The notes beneath the pieces were generated by a model. That model saw only the letters and a list, made by a program, of their open reading frames with translations. It did no database searches and was not told the DNA's origin. This document shows positions 1-12,110 of a DNA stretch of 64,000 nucleotides, in pieces. Made by a program: the position numbers and the translations under genes. Numbering within the stretch: position 1 is the first letter of the stretch; each line of letters begins with the position of its first letter. The DNA comes from Zerene cesonia (Eukaryota > Arthropoda > Insecta > Lepidoptera > Pieridae), in contig NC_052127.1 of NCBI RefSeq assembly GCF_012273895.1, positions 124,001-188,000 of the forward strand. Reading direction: 5' to 3'.

Positions 1-195
1 TACACCTAGGTATATTCCTTCCACTCACAGGGTGCATTAGGGTATCGGCGGTCGACGATAACTCTCTCACTATTATGGTAACAAACATTACGAGATGTGT
101 ACAACTGTATGAAAAATGCAACTGTATATATTCGTCTTTATTTGGATTGGAAATTTTTCCCAACTGAAGTTTGCTTTTAAAATAATTTTAAAAAG

Positions 196-245
196 CGTGA
201 ATAGAGAAAGGTGAGGCGGGATTCAAGCTCGCGCCTTTTGTTTTA
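196..245 (-). mobile_element. Fragment related to the tRNA-like repeat
   Basis: GAATAGAGAAAGG then GGCGGGATTCAAGCTCGCGCC resembles the tail plus T-arm of the 38556 element. It is short and diverged. Confidence 0.3.
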
Positions 246-314
246 GAGTAGTAAATAACTTGGAATAAAGCATTGATAAATTGTATTCAAAAGTTTGTAA
301 GATCATGTTATGAA

Positions 315-478
315 CTAGCGGTTCGATCCGGCTTCGCCCGTGGTACATATATAGCCGATAGCCTTCCGTAATAAATGGGCTATCAAACACTGAAAGAATT
401 TATCAAATCGGACGGGTAGTTCGTAAGATCAGTGCGTTTAAACAAACAAACTCTTCAGTTTTATAATATTAGTATAAA
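315..478 (-). mobile_element. Helitron-like family C
   Basis: CTAGCGGTTCGATCCGGCTT at the low end, then GCCCGTGGTACATATATAGCC, GGGCTATCAAACACTGAAAG and CTCTTCAGTTTTATAATATTAG. Confidence 0.6.
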
Positions 479-684
479 TTTTCCTTAAGATACTCTAAAA
501 TATAATAAACCAGAATTATTTCATGTATATATGAGGGTAATATAACGAATTATCAATTAATCAATGTCTCGCTTCCTAAGAGATACTGGTCTTCGATAAA
601 TTCAAGAATCCAGTCTGAAATATGGCATCTAATTTCTGAAGACGAACTTTAGGGCTGATGTGTCTAATTTGACATTATTGATTT

Positions 685-750
685 GAAACTTGTCCCGTGG
701 TCCCTGTGGGGTGTGGGGCAAATGCATTCGTTGTATTGATAAGTAATATA
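685..750 (-). mobile_element. SINE 3' fragment, same family as 48829
   Basis: GTCCCGTGGTCCC...GGGGCAAATG is a diverged reverse-complement match to the 3' part of the 48829 SINE. Confidence 0.35.
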
Positions 751-759
751 ACTTGTGTT

Positions 760-949
760 ATATGAGAATAATGTTATATATGACTAGTTTGTTCGTTTGG
801 ATGATTGTCCATCAATCACGCTGTAACTATTGAACGGATTTTGATGAAGTTTGGTAAACAGACAGAGTAGGTGACATAATTTCGATTAAATGCTCCCTTG
901 GGATAAAACATGAATATTCATATCCGGGCGGAGCCGAAAAGAGCGTCTA
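760..949 (+). mobile_element. Helitron-like family D
   Basis: TTTGTTCGTTTGGATGATTG, TTGAACGGATTTTGATGAAG, GGGCGGAGCCG and a GAGCGTCTAA end (CTAA fits CTRR). Confidence 0.55.
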
Positions 950-1987
950 ATTGTTCATATATAGCCAGAACTCAGGGATCAGGCGACCCAACTTTTGGGT
1001 TCATCAGTTCCTGACATAAGCGTGTTCAAACAAGCAAACAAACTCTTTAGCCCCGTATTATTGTATTATTACAGATATAATAGACAATACAAATTCTTCC
1101 CACATGCTTCCACCAAACCTTTATACCTCATTTGAATGTTTTATTAAATCCGCAGCAGAAACCGAGACGTAAACAAACTATAAGAGAGAAAGCATAACAT
1201 TTTCATCAGCGCAGCGGATGATCTCCGGAGACACGAATTATTCCCGCTTTTTATTATGTTTCTTGTGATATTCGTTTATTTCGGACTGATGAAATAAACA
1301 TATTGTTAGCTAGATTGAGGAAAATATGTTTTGGTGATTAATATCTATATATATTTTGAGAGGAATATGGAAGAATTATAGACTCATTCACCTGACGTTA
1401 TTTGGGTTTAATATCACCCGGCAAACGCTGTTCTGCCTTACTCTTATCATTTAGGGGTATGAAAAATAGATGCTGGCCGATTCTCATAGATACCGGATTA
1501 GCACAAAAAATTTCATCAAAATCGGTCAAGCCGTTTCGGAGGAGTAAGGCAACGAAAACTGTGACACGAGAATTTTATATATTAGAAGATTTAGGACACA
1601 CACACGCGCATAGTAAATAGATAAGAATCACCCACTTATCTTAATTACATACATGTGAGAATATGTTAGTACATGGTACCCACTTACACAGCTCAAAGAA
1701 TGAACTGATTTTGATGAGATTACAGAAGTAGTTATTTGTTTATAACTAAGTGAAAACCAGCAGGTTGTTTTCATGAAAAGTGATGTCTGCTGTCCGTTAA
1801 CATTCATGATGGCACATTCGCGGTGACTCTATCCACCGTCAATGTGCCAGCTCCTAAGGATATGCAGGCCCTGCTTTGAAGGTTTTCTTGGAACACGGAA
1901 TTGGTCAGTGAACCTCAAGGTTGATTATGTTGGTAAAGAATGCCGAGAAAAGCGTAATGAAGCCCTATTACGATACGATTTAGATAC

Positions 1988-2028
1988 GATTTAGTGTAGC
2001 AGACCGTAGGGGTCTGCTACACTAAATC
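1988..2028. repeat. Perfect 18 bp hairpin, 5-base loop
   Basis: GATTTAGTGTAGCAGACC (1988-2005) and its exact reverse complement (2011-2028) around GTAGG. No U tract follows. Confidence 0.85.
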
Positions 2029-2648
2029 CGGATGGTGAGGATGATACTTTAAACTATGTTGATTCGTGATTAAATATGGACATCCCATTCTTATAAATAG
2101 AAGGTCCTAAGCAGGTGAAAAGATTCGATTTCTTGCACGCTTTTATTGGCTTCCTACGTTTATGTAACCGACTCGAAATCGAGTCTAAATACTCGATTTT
2201 GACCCACTCTGAAGGGACAGATTTAATTCAAACTTTATACACTTATCAAGGGTCGGTGACAATACAATGATTTCACGAGTTTATAATATTATATATATTT
2301 ATATATTTGTATAATAACTTTATTACTATTCCGAATTAACGCGTGCGAAGCCACGGGCAAAAGCTAGTTAATCATAAATGGACTATACATTACGCGGCGC
2401 ATACCAATAGCCCTGTCTCTCTCTGAATGAAATAATTTTCTATTTCATTAATATTAAGTGAAATGTTTTAATGGTCACTAATAACTCGCAAGTAACCACA
2501 GATAAGAGAATGTCAATGATTGGCGATTGACACAATTGCGAAGTGCTGTTGGCCCACAGCGGGTCTCGTTAGTTGATTCGAAAGTTCTAGAATTCAGTTT
2601 ATTATCAAACATTATTTTAAATTGGTTTTGCGAAATGAATGAGATATT

Positions 2649-2790
2649 ATCTATATAATATGTAAAATTCTGGTTACATAATGTTAGTTACCATACTCAT
2701 CCGAAACGGTTGGACCGTTTCTCATGATATTTTGTGTGCATATCGGGTAGGTCTGAGAATCGGTTAATATCTATAAAAATGATAATGTCT
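2649..2790 (+). mobile_element. Helitron family B, truncated
   Basis: Contains TTACCATACTCATCCGAAACGG and GGTAGGTCTGAGAATCGG; it loses the 3' end before the family A insertion at 2813. Confidence 0.5.
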
Positions 2791-2812
2791 ATTTTAGTAG
2801 TATAATGTGTCA

Positions 2813-3012
2813 TCCTACTAATATTATAAATGCAAAAGTTTGTAAGGATGTGTGTGTGTTTGTTGCTCTTTCACGCAAAAACTACTGTGGTTCAGTATGC
2901 AATGAATGAAATTTGGTACGTAGATTGCTGGACAACTGGAATAACATATAGGCAATCCCAATATTCCCACGGGATACGGACTTACTCGGGTAAAACCGCG
3001 GGGCGCAGCTAG
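2813..3012 (+). mobile_element. Non-autonomous Helitron, family A (200 bp)
   Basis: Starts TCCTACTAATATTATAAATG after an A, ends GGGCGCAGCTAG before a T, with a CCGCGG-rich hairpin near the 3' end. TC...CTRR ends inserted between A and T are the Helitron signature. It is inserted in the tail of a family B copy. Confidence 0.75.
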
Positions 3013-3404
3013 TATTATAATAAAATAATTAAGCTAGCCCTACCCTTTATCGCCAGATATTTGATTACAATATAATATCTATCAAAATAGCTGTCAAAAT
3101 TTGAACAAGACCTCAGACAAAACGGGAATATAATATAATTAGAGTTACTCGATACCTCTCACTATAATCTTAAAACACAACACCTTTCGGCACAGTCAGT
3201 TAAATAGAAAGCTACGATTCATCCAAACGTTAGTCCGTAGGGGCACGTATGATACATAAGTATATAACACAGGTTATCTGTATCAGGTGTATCTTTCGAT
3301 TGACTCTATTCCGATATCCCCCGGGTATCCGAGTTTCATTTTGACATCACAAGAGTAGATCATAAACAGACAGCGTTATTCACATCTTTGGAAATGTTAT
3401 ATTT

Positions 3405-3560
3405 AGTAAAATCGTTTTTGGATCGGTTTAAGAATCGAAATAACTTGAAAATTTTGTCAATGTTAAATTTAACGGATTTAAAATTTGATTTATTCATTCA
3501 ATTGTTTATCATGATGTTTCGGATGCTTTAACGTGATCGTGGATGGAATGAAGAAGATTT
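3405..3560 (-). mobile_element. Diverged copy of the fold-back family
   Basis: TTTAACGGATTTAAAATTTG, TTATTCATTCAATTG, ATGATGTTTCGGATGC and AACGTGATCGTGG follow the reverse order of the family with many changes. Confidence 0.35.
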
Positions 3561-3972
3561 GTTTTTTATGACCTCAAAAACTACTCGACTTTAAAAATGT
3601 AATTTAACAATAAAAGCACATCTTTACCAAATACCTTAGACTAATATAATAATAATATTAATAAATAAAATATAATATTAATATATAATAAATACTTACC
3701 TTATATTAATCTGTCAAACATAGAAGAAGTCAGGAAATGCGGCTTATCTGGAATATCGAAATTAATTCTTGTCGTAGAATTAAAAATGTTACATAAAAAA
3801 CAATCCCTATGTATGTGTTACTTATAGTCTAAACCAAAAGACCAGAAGACACTATTAGCCAATACTGCCAACATCCAGACAAATACTCCACATACCAACT
3901 GCGGAGAAATAGGTGGAGGTAGTTCACAAACAACAATTTTTGTATGACCTTCAAGACATGTAACATCTCAGT

Positions 3973-4128
3973 CTCCCCGTGACCACGCTCGCTGTAAAGT
4001 GTTCGAAACGTCGGGTTAATAATAATAATAATATCATGAATAAATCGCGTTTAAAATCCGTTAAAAAGTTTTGAATTTCTAAATGTATAATACTCGCGTG
4101 AAATCAAACACAAGAAAATACTATTGTG
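3973..4128 (+). mobile_element. Single-arm copy of the fold-back family
   Basis: CCCCGTGACCACGCTCGCTG, GTGTTCGAAACGTCGGGTTA, AATAAATCGCGTTTAAAATC and AATCAAACACAAGAAAATAC. An (AAT)n stretch sits in the middle. Confidence 0.6.
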
Positions 4129-4739
4129 TACTTATGCTGAAATTGTGACAAACTAGCTTCCGCCATCGACTTTATCCGCGTGAAATCAAGACAGGTATTT
4201 TATTTTTATTTTTATTTTATTTTCTTTATGATTTTTCAATCGACTTCCTACAAACCTCCTTAATTCGACTGTATTTGTTTGTGTATTACCTCGGAACCTT
4301 TTGATCATCAATGATTAATTTGAAAGCTAGTGCCTTTTAAATTAGGTTTAGTTCTGACAATTTGATGACGGGTTAGATTTTGTTAAAAATAATGATTAAT
4401 TATCGATCAACTACCTGACACTACGTTAAGAAAACTGTACGTGGAGAGTTTACACAAGTTCTATGATCGCAATACATTGCTGTTGACTTATGAAACGAGT
4501 AAATAGTTGTTCAACTAAAAGCGTCATGTATGCGGTAGTCAAGCGATATGCCGTTGTTGCTATTATGTTATACTTTGATGATATTATATATTCAGAACTA
4601 TGATGAATATATTTGTTTATTGCGAATCAAGTCTAATAAAGACAACGCACATAAAATTTATAATTTCAGTAGAATAGGTTTATTTCCACTAACTTTATTG
4701 AAAAATTTTTAAGAACTTTACACGCTGTCTAATTAAGTA

Positions 4740-4939
4740 CTAGCTGCACCCCGCGGTTTCACTCGCGCAAGTACGTATCCGCAAGGAATATCGGGATAAA
4801 AAGTTACCTTTATGTTATTACTGTGGTCTAGCTATCTGCGTACCAAATTTCATTGCAATCGGTTGACTAGTTTTTGCGTGAAAGAACAACAAACGCACAC
4901 ACATTCTTACAAACTTTCGCATTTATAATATTAGTAGGA
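4740..4939 (-). mobile_element. Non-autonomous Helitron, family A
   Basis: Reverse orientation: CTAGCTGCACCCCGCGG at the low end, AATATTAGTAGGA at the high end. The copy is complete. Confidence 0.75.
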
Positions 4940-5957
4940 TAGTAGGAAGTAGGATTATATTAAGAATATCATTTATTTCACTAAATACATGGACGAAATC
5001 TAGTATTAATAAAAAATTCATTGGATATGGGGTCTGGGATTGATTTGCGGAGTCAACCAGGATATAGGCTTATTTTCATTTAACGCACATCGGTTTGCCG
5101 CTAGTGATTGATTCGCTTTCGAAATATTCTCCATTTTTGTGTTAATAAATCTTTTCGGGAATTTAATGGAAACACTATTCATGTTATAAATACGAAAGCA
5201 AAATGTCTGTCTGTCTGAATCTTCTTCACGCCATAACCGCTCTATCGATTTGAATGAACAAACAAACAAAAAACCTAGAATAATTTTTATTCTGGAAAAT
5301 CTCTCGGGAGAGGAAACTGTGTGGAGAAATCCCCAAGACTGTCTTCGTCTTCTTTATATACGCGGGAAAAGCTCCGGCTGTAAAGCTAGCGAAATTACAA
5401 ATGTAGAAATTCATCTATTTCCAAATAGATACATGTATAGATATATAACAATTAATGATTGTTAAAATTAAAACTTAAGCTAATAATTAATTTGCAATTT
5501 TCCCGCCATTTTCCGATATATAAATAAATAAACAGTACTATAATAAATATACATATTTCCAAGAACATAATTATAACAGTTTTTAATTGCAGCCCTATTA
5601 TATCTCAACTGGTTGAAATAAAAGAAAAAAACATCCCAGCTTAAATGGGCGATTCACTCGATCAGATATAATGACACAAATTTACTCAATACCTTTGCTC
5701 ATTGAATTTAAACGAAACGGAAAACGGGACACAAATGTATGAAACAAAACAGATTTGTAATTATGAGTGCTGTACGTGCGGATTTTCATAGCTCAGTGCT
5801 GAGTGCTGTCCCTCGACGAGGTCTGATTGAATGTGGAGCCTGTAACGTCAGAATTGATGTGATCCGATACGGGATTGATTTATTGCTGTGTCAATCGAAA
5901 TACTACGTTTTGTGGGAATCTTTTGACGACGGTATTGACGTATGTAATTATATAATT

Positions 5958-6130
5958 CACTATATATTATATAGCAAAGTCGCTTCCCGCGTGTATGTTT
6001 AAATTTTAAAACTACGGAATGGATTTTAATGGGGTTTTTTTAATAGTGATTCAAGAGGATAGTTTACATGTATAATAATATCTAAAAACCACTCTGAACT
6101 TAACCCGTACGAAGCCGCAGCACAAGCTAG
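5958..6130 (+). mobile_element. Helitron-like family H
   Basis: GCAAAGTCGCTTCCCGCG, GGAATGGATTTTAATGGGG, ACCACTCTGAACTTAACCCG and a CTAG end. A 3' part is also at 2243-2366. Confidence 0.55.
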
Positions 6131-6319
6131 TTGAAAATAAACACTTTTATTTTAAAGAGTTTAAATTAAATAAGTCCTATTAAACTTGTAGTGTATATAA
6201 TCCCAGTCCCAAATAGTGGAGTATTAATTTTCGCTGGTGGTTTTACACCAAAAGTTTTTGCTTGACCATCTAGACATCACCGCACTTCTGCGAAGATGTC
6301 ACAATACTGCTACAGAATA

Positions 6320-6524
6320 TCTCATTAATAATATAAATGTCAAAGTTTGTTTGTTTGGATGTTTTTCCGTTAATCACGCTGAAACTATTGAACGGATTGA
6401 CGGAAATTGCTATATAGACAGGGTATGAGCTGACTTGGATGATAGGATACTTTATATCCCGAAAAGTTTCCTTGGGATAAAACAGGAATCTTGATATCCG
6501 GGCGGAGCCGGGACGAGCGTCTGG
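6320..6524 (+). mobile_element. Helitron-like family D
   Basis: TC start, ATAAATGTCAAAGTTTG, ATTGAACGGATTGACGG, GATATCCGGGCGGAGCCGG and GAGCGTCTGG. Confidence 0.58.
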
Positions 6525-8204
6525 TGGCTTATATTCTAATTATTTTTAATCCTATTTACAAGATGAAAATATAGGAGGCATTTACAGGACGATGTTACAA
6601 ATGTTTCCTTAATGAATGATGCCGTTAGAGCCATAAAATACAGCTACGAAGCAATTCAGTGATAAAATCAAAGATAAAATCCGAGGTAATTTGGACAGAC
6701 CATTTAGGGAACGACTCAAATATCACGAATTGTGACGATAGAAATGGCATTAGGCCGATTCCTGTGCATCGTACATTTTTATATTGGAATGAAATTATGA
6801 GCAGGGTTTGGAAGAAATTTGTAACCTCATGTGGTGTTTCATCCGAATTCAAAAATGAGGTTGTCAATTCGACTAAAACGTCTGTTACGTCAGAAATTTT
6901 GTCTCGGTGAATCGATTTTGATGATACTTTTTTATTTGAAAGCTAGTGTCTTCCAATATAAATTCGGACTTCGTTCATTTATTTCTAAAAACTTGAAGAC
7001 TCTTTAGTTACTTGTTACAATAATTTTTGTATTCGTTTTTTTAGTTTTATTTATGTTTCTGTCTTTTAATGAAAGATAAAATAGAAAGTGTATAGGCTGA
7101 TGCTCCTATAAGGATAAAGATTATTACAAATAATTATAGAACATTTTGAGTTTCGTAAAACATAGCAATAAGATACTGGAAGAAGATACTTCTGAAAGAC
7201 TAACAGATTCGATCACGGTTAGGTGGATTTATGAAGACGTGTTTAAATTTTTGTAACAATCTTAATGTATAAATTATTTATTCTATAGCATGAATATTAT
7301 TATCAAATTGTCCATTATTTTATTTTATTATTCTTTAATCATGGAAGAGAAATTAATTAACTTTTTGCGTTTTTGTTTTTGTTTATTGACTCACATTTAT
7401 AATTAACGCATGAGAACATGATTAGTAGATACATAAAAAATTAAAGTCGAGACTTGCAAGTCGTTATAGATTCAATGTTATGTTTTATTGTCCGAGAATT
7501 ATATTTATATAGAAAAGCTCGCATTCTATATGATTATCCCACGGATTGCCTCTGTATTTATTTTTTCTACCTTTTCCTCTGGATCCACATATATATTATG
7601 CCTTGTATTTTCTGGTAGGAAACACCCATAACATTATGGTATGGACATCTATGGGCGGCGCATTTTCTTTCAACCAGTCTAAGCGTCTGCTCGTTTGCGT
7701 TCCGATAACATAAAAAACTCTGGCTACTAAATTCCAATGGTATTCAGTTGACTGTATCTGACATTAAACTAGATATACTGTGTACGTACTGCGCAATCAA
7801 GAAACTGACGAGAAGTAAAAATATGAAAGTTATTTGACCGAATAAAAGTAATGTAAAGTAAACAGACACGGCTCGGCATTCCGCGCTGCCTTTGAATCCG
7901 GCCAAATTGGAAAGTTGTAATCCAAAGGCATTAACTTCTGAAATATGGATATCATGATTTTATTAATTTATCGCTGTTTGAGCATTGGGAAAATTCACCA
8001 ATATAACTTCTTTCTAATTCGTGAATCGTAACTTTCTTCCTTACTATTCTCTCTCTGATATTAAATCTCTCTGATATAAAACTATTTGATTTATTTCTAA
8101 GATTAAAAAAGAGGATTGTATTATTATATCTACCTGTTTATGGATTGAATTCGCTAAAGAGCCTGATTCAGAAAATTCTATCAATCATTAGAAATTCCTA
8201 TAGC
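6525..8204. other. Intergenic, no gene seen
   Basis: AT-rich single-copy-looking DNA. The open frames here are short, overlap on both strands and show no family motif. Confidence 0.55.
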
Positions 8205-8398
8205 AGCTGAGGTGGTCGTTCTCCTGATGGTATGCGATAACCACAACTTGTGAAAATTTGTAGAGGCAGGGCCGCTGCAAATGCGTTACGTTGCGTTGGA
8301 AAGGAGGCATGTTACTATTTCACGCCGATCTTCAGTGTGTGGTACCAGAACCGGCAGGACCTGGCCGAATTCGTGCAGAAGCGTGCTCAACTACCACA
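8205..8398 (-). mobile_element. Diverged poly(A)-SINE
   Basis: GGTGGTCGTTCTCCTGATGG, GGCATGTTACTATTTCACGCC and CCGAATTCGTGCAGAAGCGTG match the family in reverse. Confidence 0.45.
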
Positions 8399-9380
8399 TA
8401 CAAAACATCGCGGGTTACGATAAAAAGATCCCAAACGAGCAGTGATCAGGCATACATTGGTATTATTTGAATTGAATTGTTTCTATAATATTCACGTAGC
8501 TTAAAGTCGTTCCGCAATTAAATTGGATGTGCTCTGACGATTTTACATTTATATATAAATAATGGTTGATACAATATAGACCGTGGACTGCGACGAGCGA
8601 GGGAGGGACAAGAAACAGGGAAAACATGAAAGAAACAAAAGAGAAGCTCTCAATAGAAACAAACAGCACTGTTTTGTGAACACCCCTCCGCAACAAATAT
8701 CGTTTAAATAAGTCACTGAAAAAGAATCGCATGAATTGTATAAATACTATAATATATATCGAAAAACAGACGTTTAATATATGGGAGCGATTATATTAAG
8801 ATATTGTGAATATATTAGAATAAAACATATATATATACTTACAACTGCTAGTAATAGTAGTAATTTGAGGCATGCAGTGTTTGTGCGTGTGTGTATTTGC
8901 GTGTGGGAGTGTGTGTGTCTGTGTATTATATTTCGATACACGGTTCCTATTAAGCTATACCTAGGCGTAATGTTTATTTTTCGATTTTGAGTGTTTTTTT
9001 TTTCTTAAATTTTCTTTTCTTTAAATTTCAACCCCTAGATGTAAAATAGGGGATGAAAGTAGAAATGAAAACTTTTTGATGGACAAAGCTCGCGAGCACA
9101 GCTTGCAATAAATATATGAACAAAGTAATGATCAGGCAGTTATGATAATGTAGACTAAATTGCCGATACAGGCGCGCCTACGGCCGCTCCCGTTCCATTA
9201 CTCTCTTAATACGACGCCGCGATAGCTAACCTTATTATAACGACCAATGTATATACATGAGTTTCACTTACGAAGCAATTAGATGGAATTTTACTCTGTG
9301 TATATGGAAGTAGCTAAATTGTGAATCTTAGGTGAAATAGGATGGTATAAAGGCTTTTTGATAATTGTTTCTTGAAAGCA

Positions 9381-9573
9381 TCACACTAATATTGTAAATG
9401 AGAACGTTTGTTTGTTTGGATGTTTGTCCGTCAATCACGCTGAAACTAATGAACGGATTTTGATGGAATTTGGTATACAGACAGGATATGAGCTGACTTG
9501 GGTCACAAGATAAAACTCCCGTGGGATAAAACAAGAATCTTGATATCTGGGCGGAGCCGGGACGAGCGTCTAG
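9381..9573 (+). mobile_element. Helitron-like family D, best copy
   Basis: TCACACTAATATTGTAAATG after an A, AATCACGCTGAAACTAATG, and end GACGAGCGTCTAG before a T; 193 bp. A GAGCCGGGACGAGCGTCTAG 3' end defines the family. Confidence 0.62.
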
Positions 9574-9639
9574 TTAAACGATAACTTATAAATATACGAA
9601 TACATTCTTAAACTTAACTCTTTTTTACTTAGTATTTTC

Positions 9640-9835
9640 TTGTGTTTGATTTTACACGAGTATTATACATTTAGAAATTAAAGACTTTTAACGGATTTCA
9701 AACGCGATTTATTCATTATATTATCAATCCGATGTTTCGAACCCTTTACAGCGAGTGTGGGAAAGGTCGGGTTAGTAATATAATGAATAAATCGCGTTTA
9801 AAATCCATTTAAATGTCTTTAATTTCCTTTTCATT
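9640..9835. mobile_element. Fold-back element, imperfect arms
   Basis: Same family as 17671: TTGTGTTTGATTTTACACG, ACGGATTTCAAACGCGATTT, a short diverged centre, then AATGAATAAATCGCGTTTAAA. Both arms are present. Confidence 0.55.
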
Positions 9836-10172
9836 TGTTAATTTAGTTGTTTCACTTCATTAAATTTTACATAGCATCAATTACCTTTGTTAAATATAAT
9901 TAGTTAAAATACGCACATTTCTTCATCCTGCAAAAAGTTTAAACTGCCTTTAAATTCTTACGGCCCGCTGGAGGAAACCTTTTTCCATAAAAAGCGTATA
10001 AATCGAGCCTTGTGATCAGAATCTAACAAATTACCTAGACAAGTCGCCATTTCTCAGGCGGCCATTTTGTCTAACTTTCAATAGACTTGAGATTAACAAT
10101 TTCGCCAGTTGTGATTGTTTTTGTGATTTCATAAATGACATTTAGAGCTTTTAAATTGTCATAAATATGTAC

Positions 10173-11315
10173 TAGACTACAGGCCCATATAGAAAAAATT
10201 ACGGGTCATTTGAACCACCAGGTGACCTATCTAGAACGATATNNNNNNNNNNNNNNNNNNNNNNNNNNNNNNNNNNNNNNNNNNNNNNNNNNNNNNNNNN
10301 NNNNNNNNNNNNNNNNNNNNNNNNNNNNNNNNNNNNNNNNNNNNNNNNNNNNNNNNNNNNNNNNNNNNNNNNNNNNNNNNNNNNNNNNNNNNNNNNNNNN
10401 NNNNNNNNNNNNNNNNNNNNNNNNNNNNNNNNNNNNNNNNNNNNNNNNNNNNNNNNNNNNNNNNNNNNNNNNNNNNNNNNNNNNNNNNNNNNNNNNNNNN
10501 NNNNNNNNNNNNNNNNNNNNNNNNNNNNNNNNNNNNNNNNNNNNNNNNNNNNNNNNNNNNNNNNNNNNNNNNNNNNNNNNNNNNNNNNNNNNNNNNNNNN
10601 NNNNNNNNNNNNNNNNNNNNNNNNNNNNNNNNNNNNNNNNNNNNNNNNNNNNNNNNNNNNNNNNNNNNNNNNNNNNNNNNNNNNNNNNNNNNNNNNNNNN
10701 NNNNNNNNNNNNNNNNNNNNNNNNNNNNNNNNNNNNNNNNNNNNNNNNNNNNNNNNNNNNNNNNNNNNNNNNNNNNNNNNNNNNNNNNNNNNNNNNNNNN
10801 NNNNNNNNNNNNNNNNNNNNNNNNNNNNNNNNNNNNNNNNNNNNNNNNNNNNNNNNNNNNNNNNNNNNNNNNNNNNNNNNNNNNNNNNNNNNNNNNNNNN
10901 NNNNNNNNNNNNNNNNNNNNNNNNNNNNNNNNNNNNNNNNNNNNNNNNNNNNNNNNNNNNNNNNNNNNNNNNNNNNNNNNNNNNNNNNNNNNNNNNNNNN
11001 NNNNNNNNNNNNNNNNNNNNNNNNNNNNNNNNNNNNNNNNNNNNNNNNNNNNNNNNNNNNNNNNNNNNNNNNNNNNNNNNNNNNNNNNNNNNNNNNNNNN
11101 NNNNNNNNNNNNNNNNNNNNNNNNNNNNNNNNNNNNNNNNNNNNNNNNNNNNNNNNNNNNNNNNNNNNNNNNNNNNNNNNNNNNNNNNNNNNNNNNNNNN
11201 NNNNNNNNNNNNNNNNNNNNNNNNNNNNNNNNNNNNNNNNNNCTTATATCGTTCTAGATAGGTCACCTGGTGGTTCAAATGACCCGTAATTTTTTCTATA
11301 TGGGCCTGTAGTCTA
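10173..11315. mobile_element. Element with perfect 70 bp terminal inverted repeats, centre unsequenced
   Basis: 10173-10242 and 11246-11315 are exact reverse complements, starting TAGACTACAGGCCCATATAG. Homology stops abruptly outside. Because the repeat begins and ends with TA, a TA target duplication (Tc1/mariner type) with GACTACAGG termini fits. A fold-back assembly artefact is the alternative. The interior is hidden by the gap. Confidence 0.6.
10243..11242. other. Assembly gap, 1000 N
   Basis: Exactly 1000 N, so a placeholder of unknown true length. It is flanked by a perfect inverted repeat. Confidence 0.99.
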
Positions 11316-11884
11316 TACGTCTATTATTGTATCTGCTACTATGATAGACGTACATATTCTGCTTATATTAGTATATTAAAGTTGCGAAAAGTGATACATT
11401 CTAATGTGACAAAGCATTAAATATATAAACATTTTCGGGCCTTGTCTTATTAAATCAATTATGTTTTACTAGCTGTAACCCGCTTCTATTAAAGTGTGTT
11501 GGTACATTTCCTTGTATTGTTTCTTTATTTTACAATAATTACAATAACTCACGTGAAAGAAATGTTTTAACTTCTTGTTCGTATACAAGTGTATAATTAA
11601 ACAATATTATTGACTTAATATCCTACTATCCTTCTTTTACATAGATAAATAAGCAAGCGATATAATAACAGAGATATAAGACAAGATATAATGCATAGTT
11701 TATCGGAATTAGATGTTACTATATAACAAAAATACCATGTCTGTCCTCCGGTTTGTACAATCGATCGCACGCAGCTGTTCTCCGCTTACATTCGCAAACA
11801 ATATTTGTCCCACTCAAATATTATTGTACGTGGGTTGGGTAATGTCTTATGGTAAATACGTCTTAAAGATTTTGATGATAAATC

Positions 11885-12110
11885 GTTTTGTGGTATCTCA
11901 GTGGCTATGACCCCGGATGAAAGCGAAAACTCGGGGGTTCGAAGAATTAAATTGATTTATCAATACTTATCATCTGCTCGAAACGGTGAAGAAAACATCG
12001 TAAGGAAACCGACATATTGAATCAGAAGGTCGACGGCATGTGACATCTGCCAACCGGTACTTGGCCAGCGTGGTGGATTATGGACCATCATCATTTTTTA
12101 TTCTTAAATC
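11885..12110 (+). mobile_element. GATGAT-tail family SINE
   Basis: Head TGGTATCTCAGTGGCTATGA with GGGGGTTCGAAG, then TCGTAAGGAAACCGACAT, GACATCTGCCAACC and GGCCAGCGTGGTGGATTATG, ending in a short CATCATCA motif. Confidence 0.6.

Noticed and set aside
10199..11289. Long open frames on both strands across the first N run
   Set aside because: They exist only because N translates to unknown residues; the flanks are an inverted repeat, not coding.
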